64,000 bases of DNA from Verticillium longisporum (GCA_019188255.1 JAETXT010000002.1:992001-1056000); one strand, 5' to 3'; positions 21,496 to 34,900 are shown, counted from the stretch's first letter. Numbers and translations: made by a program. Notes: generated by a model from the letters alone, not told the origin.

Positions 21496-21941
21496 AGAGG
21501 AGCGTCATTGTAGGCCTGTGCTGTAGCATCAGTTCGTTCCTCGATGGATATACTTAGCTAGACACCACCAAGAAGCGGTTGCGGGGAAGCTGAAAAGGGC
21601 CTTTTGGATACCAACAAGGGAAGGATTTGGTCTCGATTTAGGTGCCGATTCCTAAACCATGCTTCTCCCAAACGGTGCTTTGTTCAGCTGCCAAAAGTAT
21701 CGCCAGAAAGAGGTACCCTCCCAGGCAGCTTGCCTCCCAGGCAGCCTGCCTCACATGATGCAGCCCCGCATGATGATCCCCCACCACACCGATTGACCGA
21801 GACGCGTCTCTACCGCGTCTCCTCTTGACTGGCCTTTCCCACCACCACCACCACCACCACCGCCACCACGCCATCCATCACGGTCCTGCGAACAACAGAC
21901 GAATTGCGGCACATCTCAAACCTGTCATTCATCGCAACGCC

Positions 21942-23357
21942 ATGTCCGCCACACGCCGCGCCAGGCCCAGGGCACCCTCCGAAGACCCAACCGACCTGCC
22001 GCCCTACGAACCCCTCGAACTCACTCTCTCCGATAACGTAGCCCGCTCCCTCAACGCTCTTGCCACTGGGCGCGACTCCCGCAGATACGAAGAACACATC
22101 CGCAAAGCCACGAGCCTGCTGGGCCGCAATGTCGCCGCCGCAAACGACCGCCTCGCCGAGCGCCAGGGCGACTTGCAAACCACCCTCGCCAAACGGGCCG
22201 CCCGCGGCGCAGAAAAGACGCCCGCCGATCTCCATCTCGAGGCCTGGATCGCCGAGTTCCAAGCCGAGGTCGCCGCGCTGACGGCCGAGTCGGAAGCCGC
22301 CGTGCGTGACCTCGTCGACCGCAAGGCCGCGGCCCAAGACGACAAGGACGCCATCGCCGCGACGGCCGACCACATCCAGTCCTTCCCGACGCGCGCACAG
22401 CGCCTCCGCGACCGCCGCACCGCCGCTGCCGACACCTCCACCCAGGACGCCCACTTTGACGGCGACGACGACGGCGCCGAGCCCGACCTGCCGCCGCCCG
22501 AAGACCCCATCCACGACATCCTGCAGGGCGCGCGCGCGGACAAGGCGCAGGCCTACGCCGCGCTGCCGCCGTACGAGCGCTACGCCCTCAACAACGACTA
22601 CGCCGCCTTCAAGAAGCTCTGGCACGACGCCACGCTCGGCGACCAGGACGTGCCGCTGCCGGATCCCTCGCGCTGGTTCGACCGCGACGGCAACCCCGTC
22701 GCCTCGGCCCGGGGCGGTGCGCGGCGCGGCGCCGGCGCCAACGGCAACGACGGCGACGGCGAGGACGAAGATGAAGATCTCGTCATCGAAGGCGAGACCC
22801 AGAGCTTCATCTGCCCGCTGTCGCTGCAGCCGCTGACGCAGCCGTTCAGCAACAACAAGTGCAGCCACACGTTCCAGAAGGAGAGCATCCAGGCGTGGTT
22901 TGCCGAGTCGCGGAACCAGGAGAGGACGTGCCCCACGACGGGCTGCAATGTGGTACGTATTCTTTTCCTTTCGCTGCGTTTCGTGGCGTCCTCCATTCGT
23001 TTTTCGGTTGCTCTTACCCGTGTGCTCGGCATCTGATGCCTCTGCATCACCTGCTGGCTACGCCTTATGTTTCCTTGCTACTCCAATCTGCGAGCATCGC
23101 CTGTCCTGCTCTTCATCTGGAGGCTTTCCCAGCAGTCCGCTGACGTGGCTCTGCAGCAACTCAAACTCAGGGACTTTTACGACGACGATCTCATCCTGCG
23201 GAAGATCCTGCGCCAGAAGAAGAGGCTGGCAGCAGAGGCTGCCGCCGCTGAGGAGATAGACGACGAGAGTGATGAGGACGAGGCGCCGAGGCGGCGGTCG
23301 CAAGCCGTCAAAAGGGAAAGGCAGGGCAGCGACGACGAAATAGAAGATGATTCCTAA
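21942..23357 (+). CDS. Nse2/Mms21-type SUMO E3 ligase of the SMC5/6 complex
   Basis: SUMO ligase subunit of SMC5/6, acting in DNA repair. Exons 21942-22952 and 23157-23357; the 204 bp intron is long for this window but has a ctgac branch and a cag end. The start MSATRRARPRAPSEDPTDLP is chosen because the frame upstream is a His-rich run from a CAC repeat (21838-21870). The N-terminal half is helical and Ala/Arg/Asp-rich, fitting the Smc5-binding coiled coil. The SP-RING is SFICPLSLQPLTQPFSNNKC, then SHTFQKESIQAWFAE and CPTTGCNVQLKLRDF, with Cys and His ligands in place. The C-terminal tail is acidic and Lys-rich. About 400 residues. Confidence 0.88.
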
Positions 23358-23599
23358 GGGCAGCATGTCAGGTTCACGAAAAGCGGCTACGAACATGACA
23401 TGAGATGACATAGATTGATACCCAAAGACGATTGTTTGTAAACCTGTTCTTTTGCATACAACGTGACAGTCGCGGTGCGGATCTCATAAGGCTTCATTTA
23501 GCTGATCTGCTCAAAAATCTATAAACTCCACGCTGCACTGCGCTTGCTCCTCTGCTTGTGTCTACGTGTCTTGTCCGTTGTACGGCACGTATTGCATGT

Positions 23600-25491
23600 T
23601 TAAACCACCGCCGCCAAGGCCACGCCCGCCCCAATGATCGAGCTCTCCTTCGCCGGGACGAGGTCGATGCTCAGGCCTGACTTGCCACTGGCTTCCAGGA
23701 GCTCATTCACAAAAGTCTGACACATGTCGCGGTATCCCGGGTAGCTCTCGAGCACACTCCCGTTGAAGGCCACCATCGTGTGCTTGAGGGCGAGCTCTGT
23801 CTCCGCCGTGGCAGCTTCCGAGGGAGACAACGTGGGCAGCGTCTCGCGGACGCCGTCGAGACGGAGATCCCAAATGCCGTGGACTGCTGCAGCAAGAATG
23901 GCAGCAGAACGGCGGCAAATGAGGGCGGAGATATCGCGGAAGAAGGCGAGATCTGTTGCGGTTGGTGCGTGTGACGAAGGATGGCGCGCTGCAAAGGCGG
24001 CAATAGCTGTCTCGAGCGTAGCGTTGTCACTGTGGTTGTTAGTATTATAAATTTATGCCAATAGGGTCAATCAGCTCACCTCTCAGTCATGGACATTGTC
24101 TCGGTGCTCAAGGAGTAGGGCTCGGTAAGGTTCTCCGGAACCACACCGCCAAAGACACCAGTTGTTGTGATGGCCTCAATAAGCACAAATCGAGCAACTT
24201 CGCCCAGGTACATGCCGCTGAGCATGTGCTCCAGCGGTTGGAAGTCGGGACGGGGATGTCCCGCTTTGAGGTCAGCATCCCAGCGTGTGATTGATAGGAT
24301 GTCATGTCCAAACATGCCCAGCTCCGCGTTGACAATGACACTCTGTGCCGCCTCAAACCACTCTTGCGGCCGTTCGCCGAATTTTGCAGCGCCGATGAGG
24401 GGCACAGGAAGATGGGCAGCAATGTTAACGCCGGTGCCGAGAATGAGCCCGAATCTCGTAGCCGGGTGAGTATAGGCTCGAGAAAGCAATGTAGCATTCC
24501 CGTCGTTCAAAATGACGAGCAGCTCTGCCACGAGACCAGAGCGACGACAGGCAGCTTCAATCACGGTACCGAGATCCTGTCCCTGGAGACCATCGGCGGC
24601 GCGGAAACCCTTGCCCATACCGTGGATACGACCACTGCGGAGGGACGTTTGTCTGCAATTTGTCAGTGACCAGCCCAGAAGCTCTCAGGAGGCGAACGAA
24701 ACATACTCGATAGGGAAACTCCAGGATAATGCCATGGGTAATGCGCCGTCTTGCTCGGCTCTGCGGCCCTCTTCCTCGTTCTCAAGTGTTTCGACAATCC
24801 TGTCAGCCATCCAGTCGAAAAAGGCCACACCTTCGAGATCCTTGATCGTCTTGTCGATGCGGAACGATTTCATGCTGACAATCTCAGTCTCCATGCCCTT
24901 GATCTCATAGTCATGGCCACGCAGCTCCACCAGAGCAACTCGCAATGTAGAGCCGCCAACATCGAGAGCGAGGTATCTTCCCCTCTCCAAGCCGGTAGGA
25001 AGCTTGTGGTTGAACGAAGGCAGCATGCATGCCGGGTCGGTCTGTAATCTAGTTCGGAACTGTGCCTTCAGGGCGTGAGAGAGCTCGAGTAGGCCATCGT
25101 CTAACAAAGGCCTAAGGACCAGCTCCTCAACCTCCCTGAGGAAGTCTTGTGTGGACCGTCGGAGGCCAGGGGCATAAGGCGCCGAAACCTTGCCGCCCTC
25201 GTAGATTGATTGGGACGAGGATGAGGAGGAAGTTGAGGACTTCTTGGCGCTGGATGGGCGATGTGATGATGTGGTCCAGAAGGTAAGGAGGGACTGTATC
25301 AAAGACTTGCCGCGCAAAAGCTGCTTGACAATGGCGGCAAGGAAGGATCGGTGGATGGTTGTCATTGCAGAAACGAGCGGCTGCATGACATGGGGCAACC
25401 GTGCTATGGTGAGGAAGAGGTTCGATATAGGGTCAGGTGGGACATGTAAGTGACGAGAGAATGCAGGGTAAATAGTCCAAATAGAGCTCAA
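23600..25491 (-). CDS. hxk3: Hexokinase-family kinase, GlcNAc kinase (HXK3-like)
   Basis: Predicted to phosphorylate N-acetylglucosamine to GlcNAc-6-P, the first intracellular step of GlcNAc use. Exons 25491-24707, 24652-24080, 24029-23600; introns 54 and 50 bp. Actin-fold ATPase motifs: phosphate-1 YLALDVGGSTLRVALVEL, sugar-binding LSWSFPIEQTSLRSGRIHGM (formed across intron 1), NDGNATLLSRAY in place of the NDTVGT of glucose hexokinases, LGTGVNIAA, and adenosine region SSIIGAGVALAAVV. The altered loop and the adjacent dam1, ron1, dac1 and nag3 genes argue for GlcNAc rather than glucose. The start is uncertain: ATGs at 25491, 25386 and 25365 are in frame, and the hydrophobic, Ser-rich N-terminal 90 residues are poorly conserved in type. 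Confidence 0.85.
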
Positions 25492-27511
25492 GCCATGTCC
25501 CCTGTGTTTTGGTGTGACCTCTGTGACGAAGCGAATATGGCATTCGACCTAGGATGGTACCAACCGGGTGACAATGGCGCCTCGCGCGTCGCAGGCCGAC
25601 GGGTAGGTGGGACACGGGCTGAGGATCGACAGGGCCGCTGGCGCCAGATGGTATCGCGACGTTTAGGTCGGGTATCCTCTACCCTTCGGTCAACAGCTGG
25701 GCGGTGTATGAAACCTGCCGACGGTGGAGGGGCCAGGAGAGTTGAACCGCGCGTGGTCGCTGTCACTCGCAGTTGTTGAGGTAGCTTCTCAGCAGGGCGA
25801 ACGAAGGAGGCTCGATGGAGAGACGACGAAAAGGGTAGGGCGGCACAACGCCGACAGATGGATGGACCAATGGGCCGGTGGACTGGAGCCAAAGCGAGTA
25901 ACAAGTAGCAAGACGACGGCAAGACGGGGCAAGACACGAAGATGAGAGTGGAACACTAGGAAAGGGAGGAAACGGGTCCCTCGAGTTGAGTTGAGTTCGA
26001 GTCGAAGCTCCCCTGCGTCCGTTCCATCAATCCGTCCGTTCACAACGTCGCACAGGCGATGGGGCGACAGATGGTAAGATGGTAGACTGGTGATCCACTT
26101 GGGTCCTCTCGCACTCTGGAGGGGGGGAGACGCGATGCGGTGCCGTGTGGTGCTTGCAATGCCATGTAAGGCAGGATGCCGAGCGCAATAGCAGGGATGG
26201 TCCGTCGTTCTCTCGCATCACTGTGTATTCTCGGGCGGCCCACGACCTGGAACTCGAGCGTTCTGGGTGGCGCGCATGCCGGAGCCGGAGAAAAGGGCAC
26301 AGGTTTGGTGGGATCGTCGGCTTCTGGCGAGGCTTGGTGGAAACTGGAGGAGCTGAGGATGGCGTTGCGAGGTGGAAACAGACGTCTTTGGGATCTGGTC
26401 CTTATGAGTTGTAACGTTGCTTGTGCCCTCAGTGGGTTCCTGCCTGTAAATGTTAGTATTGACCGATAAGCCTGGTGCCGTCGGATAATCGCCGGGCCCC
26501 ACCCAGATCTGACTCCAAGCCTCCAAGATCGACGGTGCAATGTTCCCTCTCTCAACTTCGTGCCTCATCCACCGAACCCACCTTGCCACGACCAGAGGCT
26601 ACAAACGCCATCCTTGTTCATCCGGGCGCTTGTTGCATCTGAGGCGTTCGTGGAGGCAGGCATCAAACCAAGGGTCCAGGCCCACTTCATTGTTTGTACC
26701 ACACATGCTTCGACAGCGATCCTGACATTGTGCAGCCAACCTGCATCAGCATACGTCTTGAAGAACCTCGGCCTGCGGGAAGTTACGCTACGCATGCATC
26801 GGTTTATCAAAAAGATTGATTGGCCAGTGTACAACAACAATATCAAAATATCGGCATCTTCGCGATCATGAAGGTTGATGGTCGAGGCTCGCCTGGCCAT
26901 CAACCCGCAGTACACACCACCAGCTGAGGCGCTCCGTGCCAGTAGTCGTGGAGGCATCTACCCTTCAGCATGCGAGGGCATTCACTAAATGCTAGTTACC
27001 CGTCTCCGCCGTGCCGTTGAACGTCAGCCAACGGCCTAGCAACATGGGGATCACACCATCCCCGGACTGGCTGCCCCCGCCTACAAAGCGTTCCGGCCTG
27101 GTGGAACTCGGGCAGGGCAGCGTCATTGTACAGTCCATCACCCATGCCGTGACCCTTCCACATGTATACCGTCGTGACGTTCCATACCCCCACAGCGGCG
27201 ACCTCCATGCTCGACTCGTGGATGACAGGCTCCCGAGACTGTACCCATGACGGTGCCACGAGACGATCGATTACGCAGTATCCATGCTTCCACGCAGCCA
27301 TCCCAGAGGCCGTCTGCTCCGATTCGCCTCCCGGGCAGCTTGTCACTCTCCCTAATAAGGCGAAGCCTCTCACAGTTGAGCTTCACCTTTTGTGCTGTCC
27401 CTCCTGAACAACACAACTCCCAAGCCTCTGATCCTCATCAAGAGACCTCTTGCTTGCTTTCCCCTTCAAATATCTTTACCCCCACGCTAGACTCCTTTCA
27501 TAGACTCCGTC
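25492..27511. promoter_or_regulatory. Divergent promoter region of hxk3-like and dam1-like genes
   Basis: Two kb between two head-to-head cluster genes. Chance frames on both strands are low-complexity and unsupported. A CT-rich stretch just before the dam1 ATG (about 27395-27500) is typical of fungal 5' leaders. Confidence 0.45.
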
Positions 27512-28771
27512 ATGAGGCTCATCATCAGGGACGATGCCGACTCGGCAGCCACCTACGTCGCCAACTACATCGTCAACCGCATCAGGGAGTTTGGTCCCTG
27601 TACCGAGAGGCCCTTCGTCATGGGTCTCCCTACAGGGAGTACCCCCATGGGTGTGTACAAGCTCCTTGTTGAGAAGTACAAGGCTGGCGAGGTATGTTTT
27701 CCTGGACAACATTCGTGATATGCACCGCTAATGGTGATCTAGGTCTCTTTCGAACATGTTGTCACATTTAACATGGTGAGTACTATTCTTCACTTCAGGT
27801 GTCCTGCTCGTCTCAAATGTCGCACACAAATCCAGATGATGCCCAAGAACATCAACTAACTTGCTCAGGATGAATATGTTGGCATCCCTCGCGACCATCC
27901 TCAGAGCTATCACACTTTCATGTGGCGCAACCTATTCTCTCACATCGATATTCTCCCCTCCAACGTCCACATCCTCAACGGCAACGCCCCCTCCCTCGAG
28001 GCTGAATGTGCTGCCTACGAAGCCGCCATCAGCGCCGTTGGCGGCATAGACCTTTTCCTCGCCGGCATCGGCGCCGACGGCCACATCGCCTTTAACGAGC
28101 CAGGCTCCTCGTTGGCCTCGCGCACCCGCGTCAAGACCCTAGCATACGACACGGTCCTCGACAACGCGCGCTTCTTCGGCGACGACCTCGCCGCCGTGCC
28201 CCGTTGCGCCCTGACCGTCGGTGTGCGCACCGTCCTCGACGCCGCCGAGGTCGTTGCCGTCGCGCTCGGCGCCCGCAAGGCGCCCGCACTGCCGAGCTGC
28301 ATCGGGACCGGTGTCAACCACATGTGGACCCTGCCGGCGCTGAAGGTTGATCCGCAAGCCATGGTCGTCTGCGGCGAGGCCGCGACGCTTGAGCTCGCCG
28401 TCATGACGGTCCGCTACCTCAAGTCAATCGAAAAGGTCGCCCGCGAGCGCGGCTACGAGCAGGTCCTGCCCGCCGAGCTGCGCGTCCACCCGGCCTCGCC
28501 CACCTCGCCCGCCAGCAGCGGCAGGGACTCGGTCGTCGTCGTCGACGCTGTTCAGAGCCCCACCGTGTTGCGCCCGCAGCTCGTCACACCGGCCCTGCTG
28601 AGGGCCAACAGCCCCGCGCTCGACCCCAACGTCCGCGCAGTGTCGCCCGATCTCGACCTCGTGCCGGATCGCATGGCGTCGAGGATCCCGGAGCCGGCTC
28701 TGACGAGGCGCCTGACGCCGAACCCGGAGCAGCAGATGCCCGGTCTGCGGATGAATGCCGTCGGAGCGTGA
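27512..28771 (+). CDS. dam1: Glucosamine-6-phosphate deaminase (NagB/DAM1-like)
   Basis: Converts glucosamine-6-P to fructose-6-P plus ammonia, the last step of GlcNAc catabolism; cytosolic. Exons 27512-27691, 27743-27775 (33 nt) and 27869-28771; introns 51 and 93 bp, the second with an actaac branch. Motifs: FVMGLPTGSTPMGVYKLLVE (phosphate loop), [20 protein letters not shown] (the catalytic Asp region, correct only after both introns are removed), IDLFLAGIGADGHIAFNEPG, and GVRTVLDAAEVVAVALG. About 270 residues cover the whole bacterial enzyme. The C-terminal extension of about 90 residues is Pro/Ser-rich and ends near LTPNPEQQMPGLRMNAVGA; it may be regulatory or disordered. It is divergent from hxk3-like and convergent with ron1-like. 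Confidence 0.93.
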
Positions 28772-29432
28772 GGTTGCCGCCTGGAAGCGAAGAATACGAA
28801 CAAGATGGAAAACGGACACTTGGTTGCTTGGAATTGGAATGATTGCTTCCCACTCGTTTTGCGGAGTTTGATAGAGACCAGAATGATATCCAATGTATGA
28901 TGTATTTTAAAAATGAAGAAAACCAGTCAAGGCCCTGAAAGACATCTCATGAATACACGACTTTATATTTGCCTTAACTGCTACGCCGGGTTAGAAAACA
29001 GTGGCATATGTATCCCATCTCACCTTACTGTGTGAATGCGAGACCAAGGGAGATCGACGCCTCCCCTCTTCCGGTGGCGCGTTAAGCGAAAATTCAGCCC
29101 TGTGTGGCTTGGATTACAGTCCAGTGAATTGGTAACTGGTCTATGCGACAGTTCAACAGTAGGCGTTTGAAATCAATGGTCATGGGTATTCAACTGTCTG
29201 CATCCGTCTCAGCCCCAGTCCTCTTTCCTGTCCCACTCCTCTCATCAACCATAGCGCATGGCTGTGGCCAGGAGTAGCTTATATGATACATAGATGGCTG
29301 TGGCCAGGAGTAGCTTATATGATACATAGATGATGCTCGAGACCACGGGGCGCCGAATCTCTCAACCTCTGATACTCCACAAAAAATACATCGTGACACC
29401 CTTCCATACCTTACATAAATGTGTCCTGTTCT
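28772..29432. other. Convergent 3' region between dam1-like and ron1-like genes
   Basis: Non-coding 3' flanks of two convergent genes, with a 36 bp tandem duplication (29258-29329). Confidence 0.5.
29258..29329. repeat. 36 bp tandem duplication
   Basis: Two identical copies (29258-29293 and 29294-29329) starting atggctgtggccaggagtag. They lie in the convergent 3' region between dam1-like and ron1-like genes. Confidence 0.95.
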
Positions 29433-31138
29433 TCAAGACTCAGCCGTGAAGTATCTCTTCATCTTGCTTCGCATCTGCTGAGCCTTGAGCTCAGCAGGCA
29501 TAATGGTATGGTGTACAATGTGGGGCCGATACACGGCTTCAACTGGAGGCATCCTATTCAGAGACGTCAGCTAAAGGATCTGCAATCACAGAGTGTGGAA
29601 CATACCAGTCGTCCACACTGAGGGGAAAGTATTCATAAAGCATATCCTCGTCATCCTTGGGGCTCTGGCTGGCTGTCGGTCTCGTGGCAGCGGCCGTCTT
29701 TGAAAACCGCGGACTCTGCAGCTCCGCGCTTGACCTGTTCGGACTCCTTTCGTCTTCGGATAGAGAAAGATTGATTGGACCGGACACTCCCTGCCGTGCA
29801 TTGCTACTAGCTAGCAGGGTGTTCCCCATAGACCTGCTCGGCTCGGTGGACCAGGAGGGTATTGGTGGCCGTGAGATGCCTGGAGACATGGCTAGCCTCT
29901 TTGCCGAGTGCTGTGTGTTTTGCTCTTTCAATGGTTGTGGTGTCGCCCAGTCGCCGGTGTACTATCCAAAGTCAGATCACGAGGAGAGGATATCGTGTAC
30001 ATTGCCATACCTGAACACTGGACCCAGATGACGACAATCTCTGCAGTGGTGGCGGCTGCCCCCCGTTACTGTCTCTCTGCTGCATGGAAGCATCTGAATT
30101 GCTCCGTGCGCCAGACTTCTTCTCTCCCGTCAGGGGTATATCCTTTTTGCTGTCAAAGTTTCTCGGGCTCCTCCCCCTGACGATGACGGGGCTAGATACA
30201 ATCTCCGCAACCTTGATCCAATCGGCAGACTGTGGTCTTGCGAGGAGGTTAATCTGCACAATATAATGTTGCTGCAAGCCTTTCCGTCTTCCGTTGTTGG
30301 CCGTCGCGTGCTTGAACTGAAGTCTCTTCCAGGACATGTTCAGCGTTACGCGATTCGCGTCGACTTCCTGTCCGGCGCTGAGATCGAGGGGGCAATTTGG
30401 CGGCGCACTCGTTGCCTTCATCTCCTCGCCCGGCATAGGGTTGGTGCTCTTCCAGGGTATCGATATGATCTCGGTCGCTTTGCTCTCAATGGACTCCACG
30501 GCACCGATGGAAGCTGACAATTCGAATATCGGCATGTGGTTTCCGTGCTCGTCAATGACATGTGTGATGTGTCGTGGGAGCGTGATCTCCCCGAGACACT
30601 GCCACAGGTTTCGTCGGTAGCAGGTCAGCTCAAGGGGTCTCCCAGCCGTGTCCCCGCCGAACACGTCCTCGGCGACGAAAAACATGCCACGCAGCTCAGC
30701 CGTCATGGATGATATATCGACGTGCTGCCCCGCCTCGTCGACGAGCGTGGCCTTCGGCACGGCAGCCGAGAAGCCGAGCAGCTTGTTGTCCAGCTCTTGC
30801 GTGGGGGAGTCCTGGTTCGGGTCCTCAATCGGCGGTTGAGCCTCGTAAGGCCGGGCAGAATAAGAAAAGGGGTCGTCGAAACCGGCAGAGAAATCTTGAA
30901 AGTCGTAGGTGGGCGTGAATGGTAGTGAAGGAAATGCGCCATGGACGCTGTCCCTGGAACGTGGGTCATCAGCAGTGTTCGGGGGGAGGAGGGGTGTTCC
31001 CCAGTCAGAGAGTACGCACATGAGCGAGTCGTCGAAGATGGAGGGGTCAAGCCCGTCCACGACGTCTGGCCCGAGGCTCATGTTGTCGTCTGGGGTCGCA
31101 ACGGCGAGCGGCGGGGGCATTGGGTTGAACGTCTCCAT
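29433..31138 (-). CDS. ron1: Ndt80/PhoG-family transcription factor (RON1-like regulator of GlcNAc genes)
   Basis: Predicted activator of GlcNAc catabolism; in Trichoderma an Ndt80-like factor, RON1, sits in the equivalent cluster and controls it. Exons 31138-30011, 29961-29606, 29553-29433; introns 49 and 52 bp. The Ndt80 DNA-binding fold spans about residues 130-350: ELTCYRRNLWQCLGEITLPR, RVTLNMSWKRLQFKHATANN, GLQQHYIVQINLLARPQSAD, IVSSPVIVRGRSPRNFDSK. The N-terminus is acidic and Pro-rich; the C-terminus is Ser/Pro-rich. The last exon, found by splicing DDW to MPPVEAVYRPHIVHHTIMP, ends KMKRYFTAES. Its ATG is only about 0.75 kb from the transposon island, so its promoter borders silenced-type DNA. 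Confidence 0.9.
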
Positions 31139-31914
31139 TGCATGGCTCGGTCGACTTGCGACACGAGCGGCGATGCGATGCGCACGCCCGGTGCGGGGGA
31201 GATGGCCGACGGAGGTGATAGACAGGTCGTCTCAGAGATGACGCCAGGAGTAAGTATATTGTCTTGTCAAGGGTCGTGTCAGCAAGCTTGTGGTGTTCGT
31301 CTTCGGCTGCCGGAGACGTTGGGTAGGGCACTTGAGTCCGGAACGAGGGTCTTGTCGTTAGGTTCTCGGACACAATCTGCCATGGGGGAAAGAGCGACAG
31401 AGCGCAGCGGCCAGCAGCGGAGGGCAGCCCACCTGCCTGGTTCAACCCCGGAAAGTCCTTGCCCTGCCGTCCTCGGACGATTCCTATCAATAAGGGCTGG
31501 TCTTGTGATTGGATAGAGAGCGGCACAGTTCGCACTGTAGCTTCGAGAATGGGTCCAACTGGAGCCTCCTTGGTGGGGTAAAAAGGCGCTAATGGGCTGC
31601 CTTTGCGGGGATGTACAGGGGTATCACACCACTGGCTAAGAGCCGAACGGTCGCCCTCGGCACTGTGACGTTGACCAATTTACCCCAATCGACCGCCACG
31701 TCCTGTACAGCAGCAACTGGATTTATAGACATCACGATGTCATGTGTGGAAGCCTGACATTCCACAGCAAAGCATCGCGAGCATCCGTTACCCCGATGGC
31801 AGTGGGATCTTCTCCGCCACTCTTCTGAACGCTAGGTTACACCTGTATTAGCCTGAAAGGTGGGATATGAGATAGTAAAATACCCGGCCCCTAAAACAAG
31901 TTTCAATAGAGGGA
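31139..31914. other. ron1-like upstream region, GC-normal flank of the island
   Basis: Promoter-side DNA of normal composition. Base composition changes sharply at about 31870-31915, where TA-rich sequence begins. A plus-strand frame opposite the gene start is a shadow. Confidence 0.45.
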
Positions 31915-34900
31915 CCTAAGCGGAGCGAGCAAGCAAGTAACTAAACCGCTAGAAGAACGTTATTACGAGCCCTATAGTAATAGCTTATAGGGGTAAGCCC
32001 CTAAACCCCTAAGGTCTCGCTACGCTCGTATTATAGATAATATTAAGAAATATTATCTATAGTAAAAAATATATATTATAATTATCTAAAAATACAATAA
32101 TAGACTATATAGTAGCGCTTATATATTAGCATTAGGGTCTAGCCCTACGTAAATCATTAACTTAGCGAAGTCGGGCTCCTCGATAGGCTCCTCCTCCTCC
32201 TCCTTATACTACTACTACTACTACTTATACTACTACTACTACTACTATTACTACTACTACTACTACTCCTACTAGAGCTCGAGGCGCGCTACATATATAG
32301 CGGCCTATATACGCTTAATAATAGTACTAGCGCTAGCCCGCTAAGCATCCGATATCGTCTTAAACTTATATTTAAGCTACTTAAAGTCTAGAGGGCTAGT
32401 GGACTGAGGTAGAGCCCTTATAGCTAGCAGAGCTAGCATAGCAGGCGCAGGCATAGGGCGGGCGGTCGAGGGGGTAGTAGGGGCGGGCATAGTAGAGGTA
32501 GAGGTATATATATACTCTATCGGATATTAGAACTATATTAACTTACTAAGTATTCCTATATTAATAGTTATAGTAGGAGCATTAGCTCCCTAGAGAATTA
32601 AAGTAGCAGTTACTATAAGCGCCCTTAATAAGGCTATATAGGCCCTATAATAGTACTATATACGGTTTCTATAGGCTAAACTCGGCCTAATAATATATAT
32701 ATACTATAGGAGCATCCTTATTAGCGACCTATACTAGAGCTACTATTAAATTAGCTAGCTTATTTATAGTAAAGGTGCCCTTAATCGCTTCGTTAATAAG
32801 GAGCTCCTATATAGCTAGTAAATCGAGGAGCTTAGTAGTAATACTAGCGGAGGGGCAGTAGAGGTCGGGCAATACCTCCTTCTTTAAATATTTAAATACT
32901 ATTATCTATCGTTAATATATAATAACTATAGGGTAGCTATTAAGTAATTAGAAGATAGCTATTATATATATATAGGCCCTTAAAGGGTAGGCTCAGGCTC
33001 GGGCTCGGGCTCGGGCGTGGGCGCGGGAGTAGTAGCGGCGGCGGCGGCAAGAGCGTAATAATATATAAATCGATAGCGCTTATTCCGATACTCTAGTTAA
33101 TCGTTAGTAAATAAAAGGAATTACTATTATAATCGTTATACTCTAATACTCTTCTTTAGCTATCGGAGAAGATAGTATATTATAGGGGTTATAGTCGTTA
33201 GCTATAATAGTAATAGTAGTAGTAGTAGTAATAGTAGTATTATTATTATAATTATTATTATAGTTATAATTATTATTATAATTATAATTATAGTTATTAT
33301 AGAAGTAGATAATAATAGAAGAGGTAAATACTATTATTTAGAATAAGTAGATAGTTAGGCTATAATTAGGATATATTTAATTAATAATTATTATTTTTAT
33401 AAATAGATATTTTATAATTACTTAATAATAATCTAAGAGTCTCTAAATCCTAGTCTCTAAATCCTAGTCTCTAAATTATAATCTCTAAATCCTAATTCGT
33501 TTAGTTCCTTCTTAAGTAAAGATCTCCTATAATAGTAGCTTAATACTAATATACTACTAGGCCCTCCTAATAGCATTTTAAGCTCGATCGCGTATAGTCT
33601 TAATCTTATTATAATATAGAGTATTATAATCGAATAGTCCCTTAAATATTAAGCTATTAAGGCGCTTAATATAGGATATAGCGATATAGATAAAGCCCTA
33701 TATAAATTCGCATTAGGAGATATCTAGAATAGTAATATTAAGGGTTAAGCCCTATAACTTATAGATAATAATAGTAAATATAATAGTAAGAGGAAACTAA
33801 ATATAGGTATAAGCGAGAGCTCCTTTAACGAAGTTATAGATAGAACGTATAATAGGGACTATATTATAATATCCGAAGATATCTTTATAAATAAACGAAG
33901 GCCCTATATACGTATTAAACTAATAGAGGATAGTACTAGGAATATCTATATACTAGTTAGCTCTATCTACCTAGGTAATATCGACGATAATTCCGAGGGT
34001 ACTATTATAGAGGCTATACTTAGCCTAGATATTCTCCGTTAATATAATATAAGCGTTCTTATAGAGCTATAGCTTATTATATAAATTGCTTATATCTTTA
34101 TATTTAACCTTCTCTAGCTTACTATTAGTAGGAGTAGTATAAGAAGCTTAGATAAGCTTAATAGAGTAAGGGATACTCTAAAAATAGGTAATATTATATT
34201 CATTTACCTAAGTATTAATAAAGTATATATATAGAGTATTATTAAAGTATATAGCCTCCTCGATACTAAGTATAGTTTAAGAGTATATTAATAGTAGATA
34301 TTATACTTTACGAGAGGGTTATAATATTTAGAGGCCCTCGAGGGCATTATAGAAGCTAGCCTAATCGTCGCCCTACTATTTAACGATCTATTCGAGTATA
34401 ATAGTCTTATTAAATAACTTATAATAATTATAGCTAGTAATTTCAAAGCTATTACGTAGGGACTTAGTACTAAAGAGAGGCTTCTCCTATATAGGTAGGA
34501 GTTAGAAGAAGTTACTTATAAGGAGGATATTAATACTATTAAAGATAGAGTTTATATTATCGGGGAATAGCTAACGAAGGTAGCTATCTAGCTATCTAAG
34601 TATATATAGGCCGATTATAGACTTCTTATTAATAATAAAGTAGCGGATATAATGCTACTTAGCCTAGATATAGCTAATATCGCTATTAATAAGAGGGTAG
34701 AAGAGAGACTATAAAATAGGAAGCTAGAATAGTAAATATAGAATATTACTATAGATACTATTAATAGTAAGTCTAATTAGGGTAGCTAGCTAAATAGGGT
34801 TATATAGATTATATTATATAGCTATTATAAATAGGGTACTATATAGTATATAGATAATATAAGACTTATTTATACTACCTCGGCTATCGATATAGAGAAG

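Larger units (their letters stand above)
19457..21941. promoter_or_regulatory. Divergent upstream region of the photoreceptor and NSE2 genes
   Basis: About 2.5 kb without a supportable gene. Several overlapping minus frames at 19477-20227 are Arg/Pro/Ser-rich and unlike known proteins; they probably reflect GC skew in a long 5' UTR or promoter. The region holds the GATCG cluster and a 19 bp tandem repeat listed separately. Confidence 0.5.

Noticed and set aside
21810..22868. 352-codon minus-strand open frame opposite NSE2
   Set aside because: Val/Gly/Arg-rich mirror of the Ala/Asp/Arg-rich coding strand; no motif.
31990..32030. Telomere-like cccctaaacccctaagg at the island edge
   Set aside because: Only two imperfect units, no array; more likely part of an element terminus.
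32195..33500. CRISPR-like repeats
   Set aside because: These are simple trinucleotide runs and a 14 bp tandem repeat without spacers, in a eukaryotic genome.
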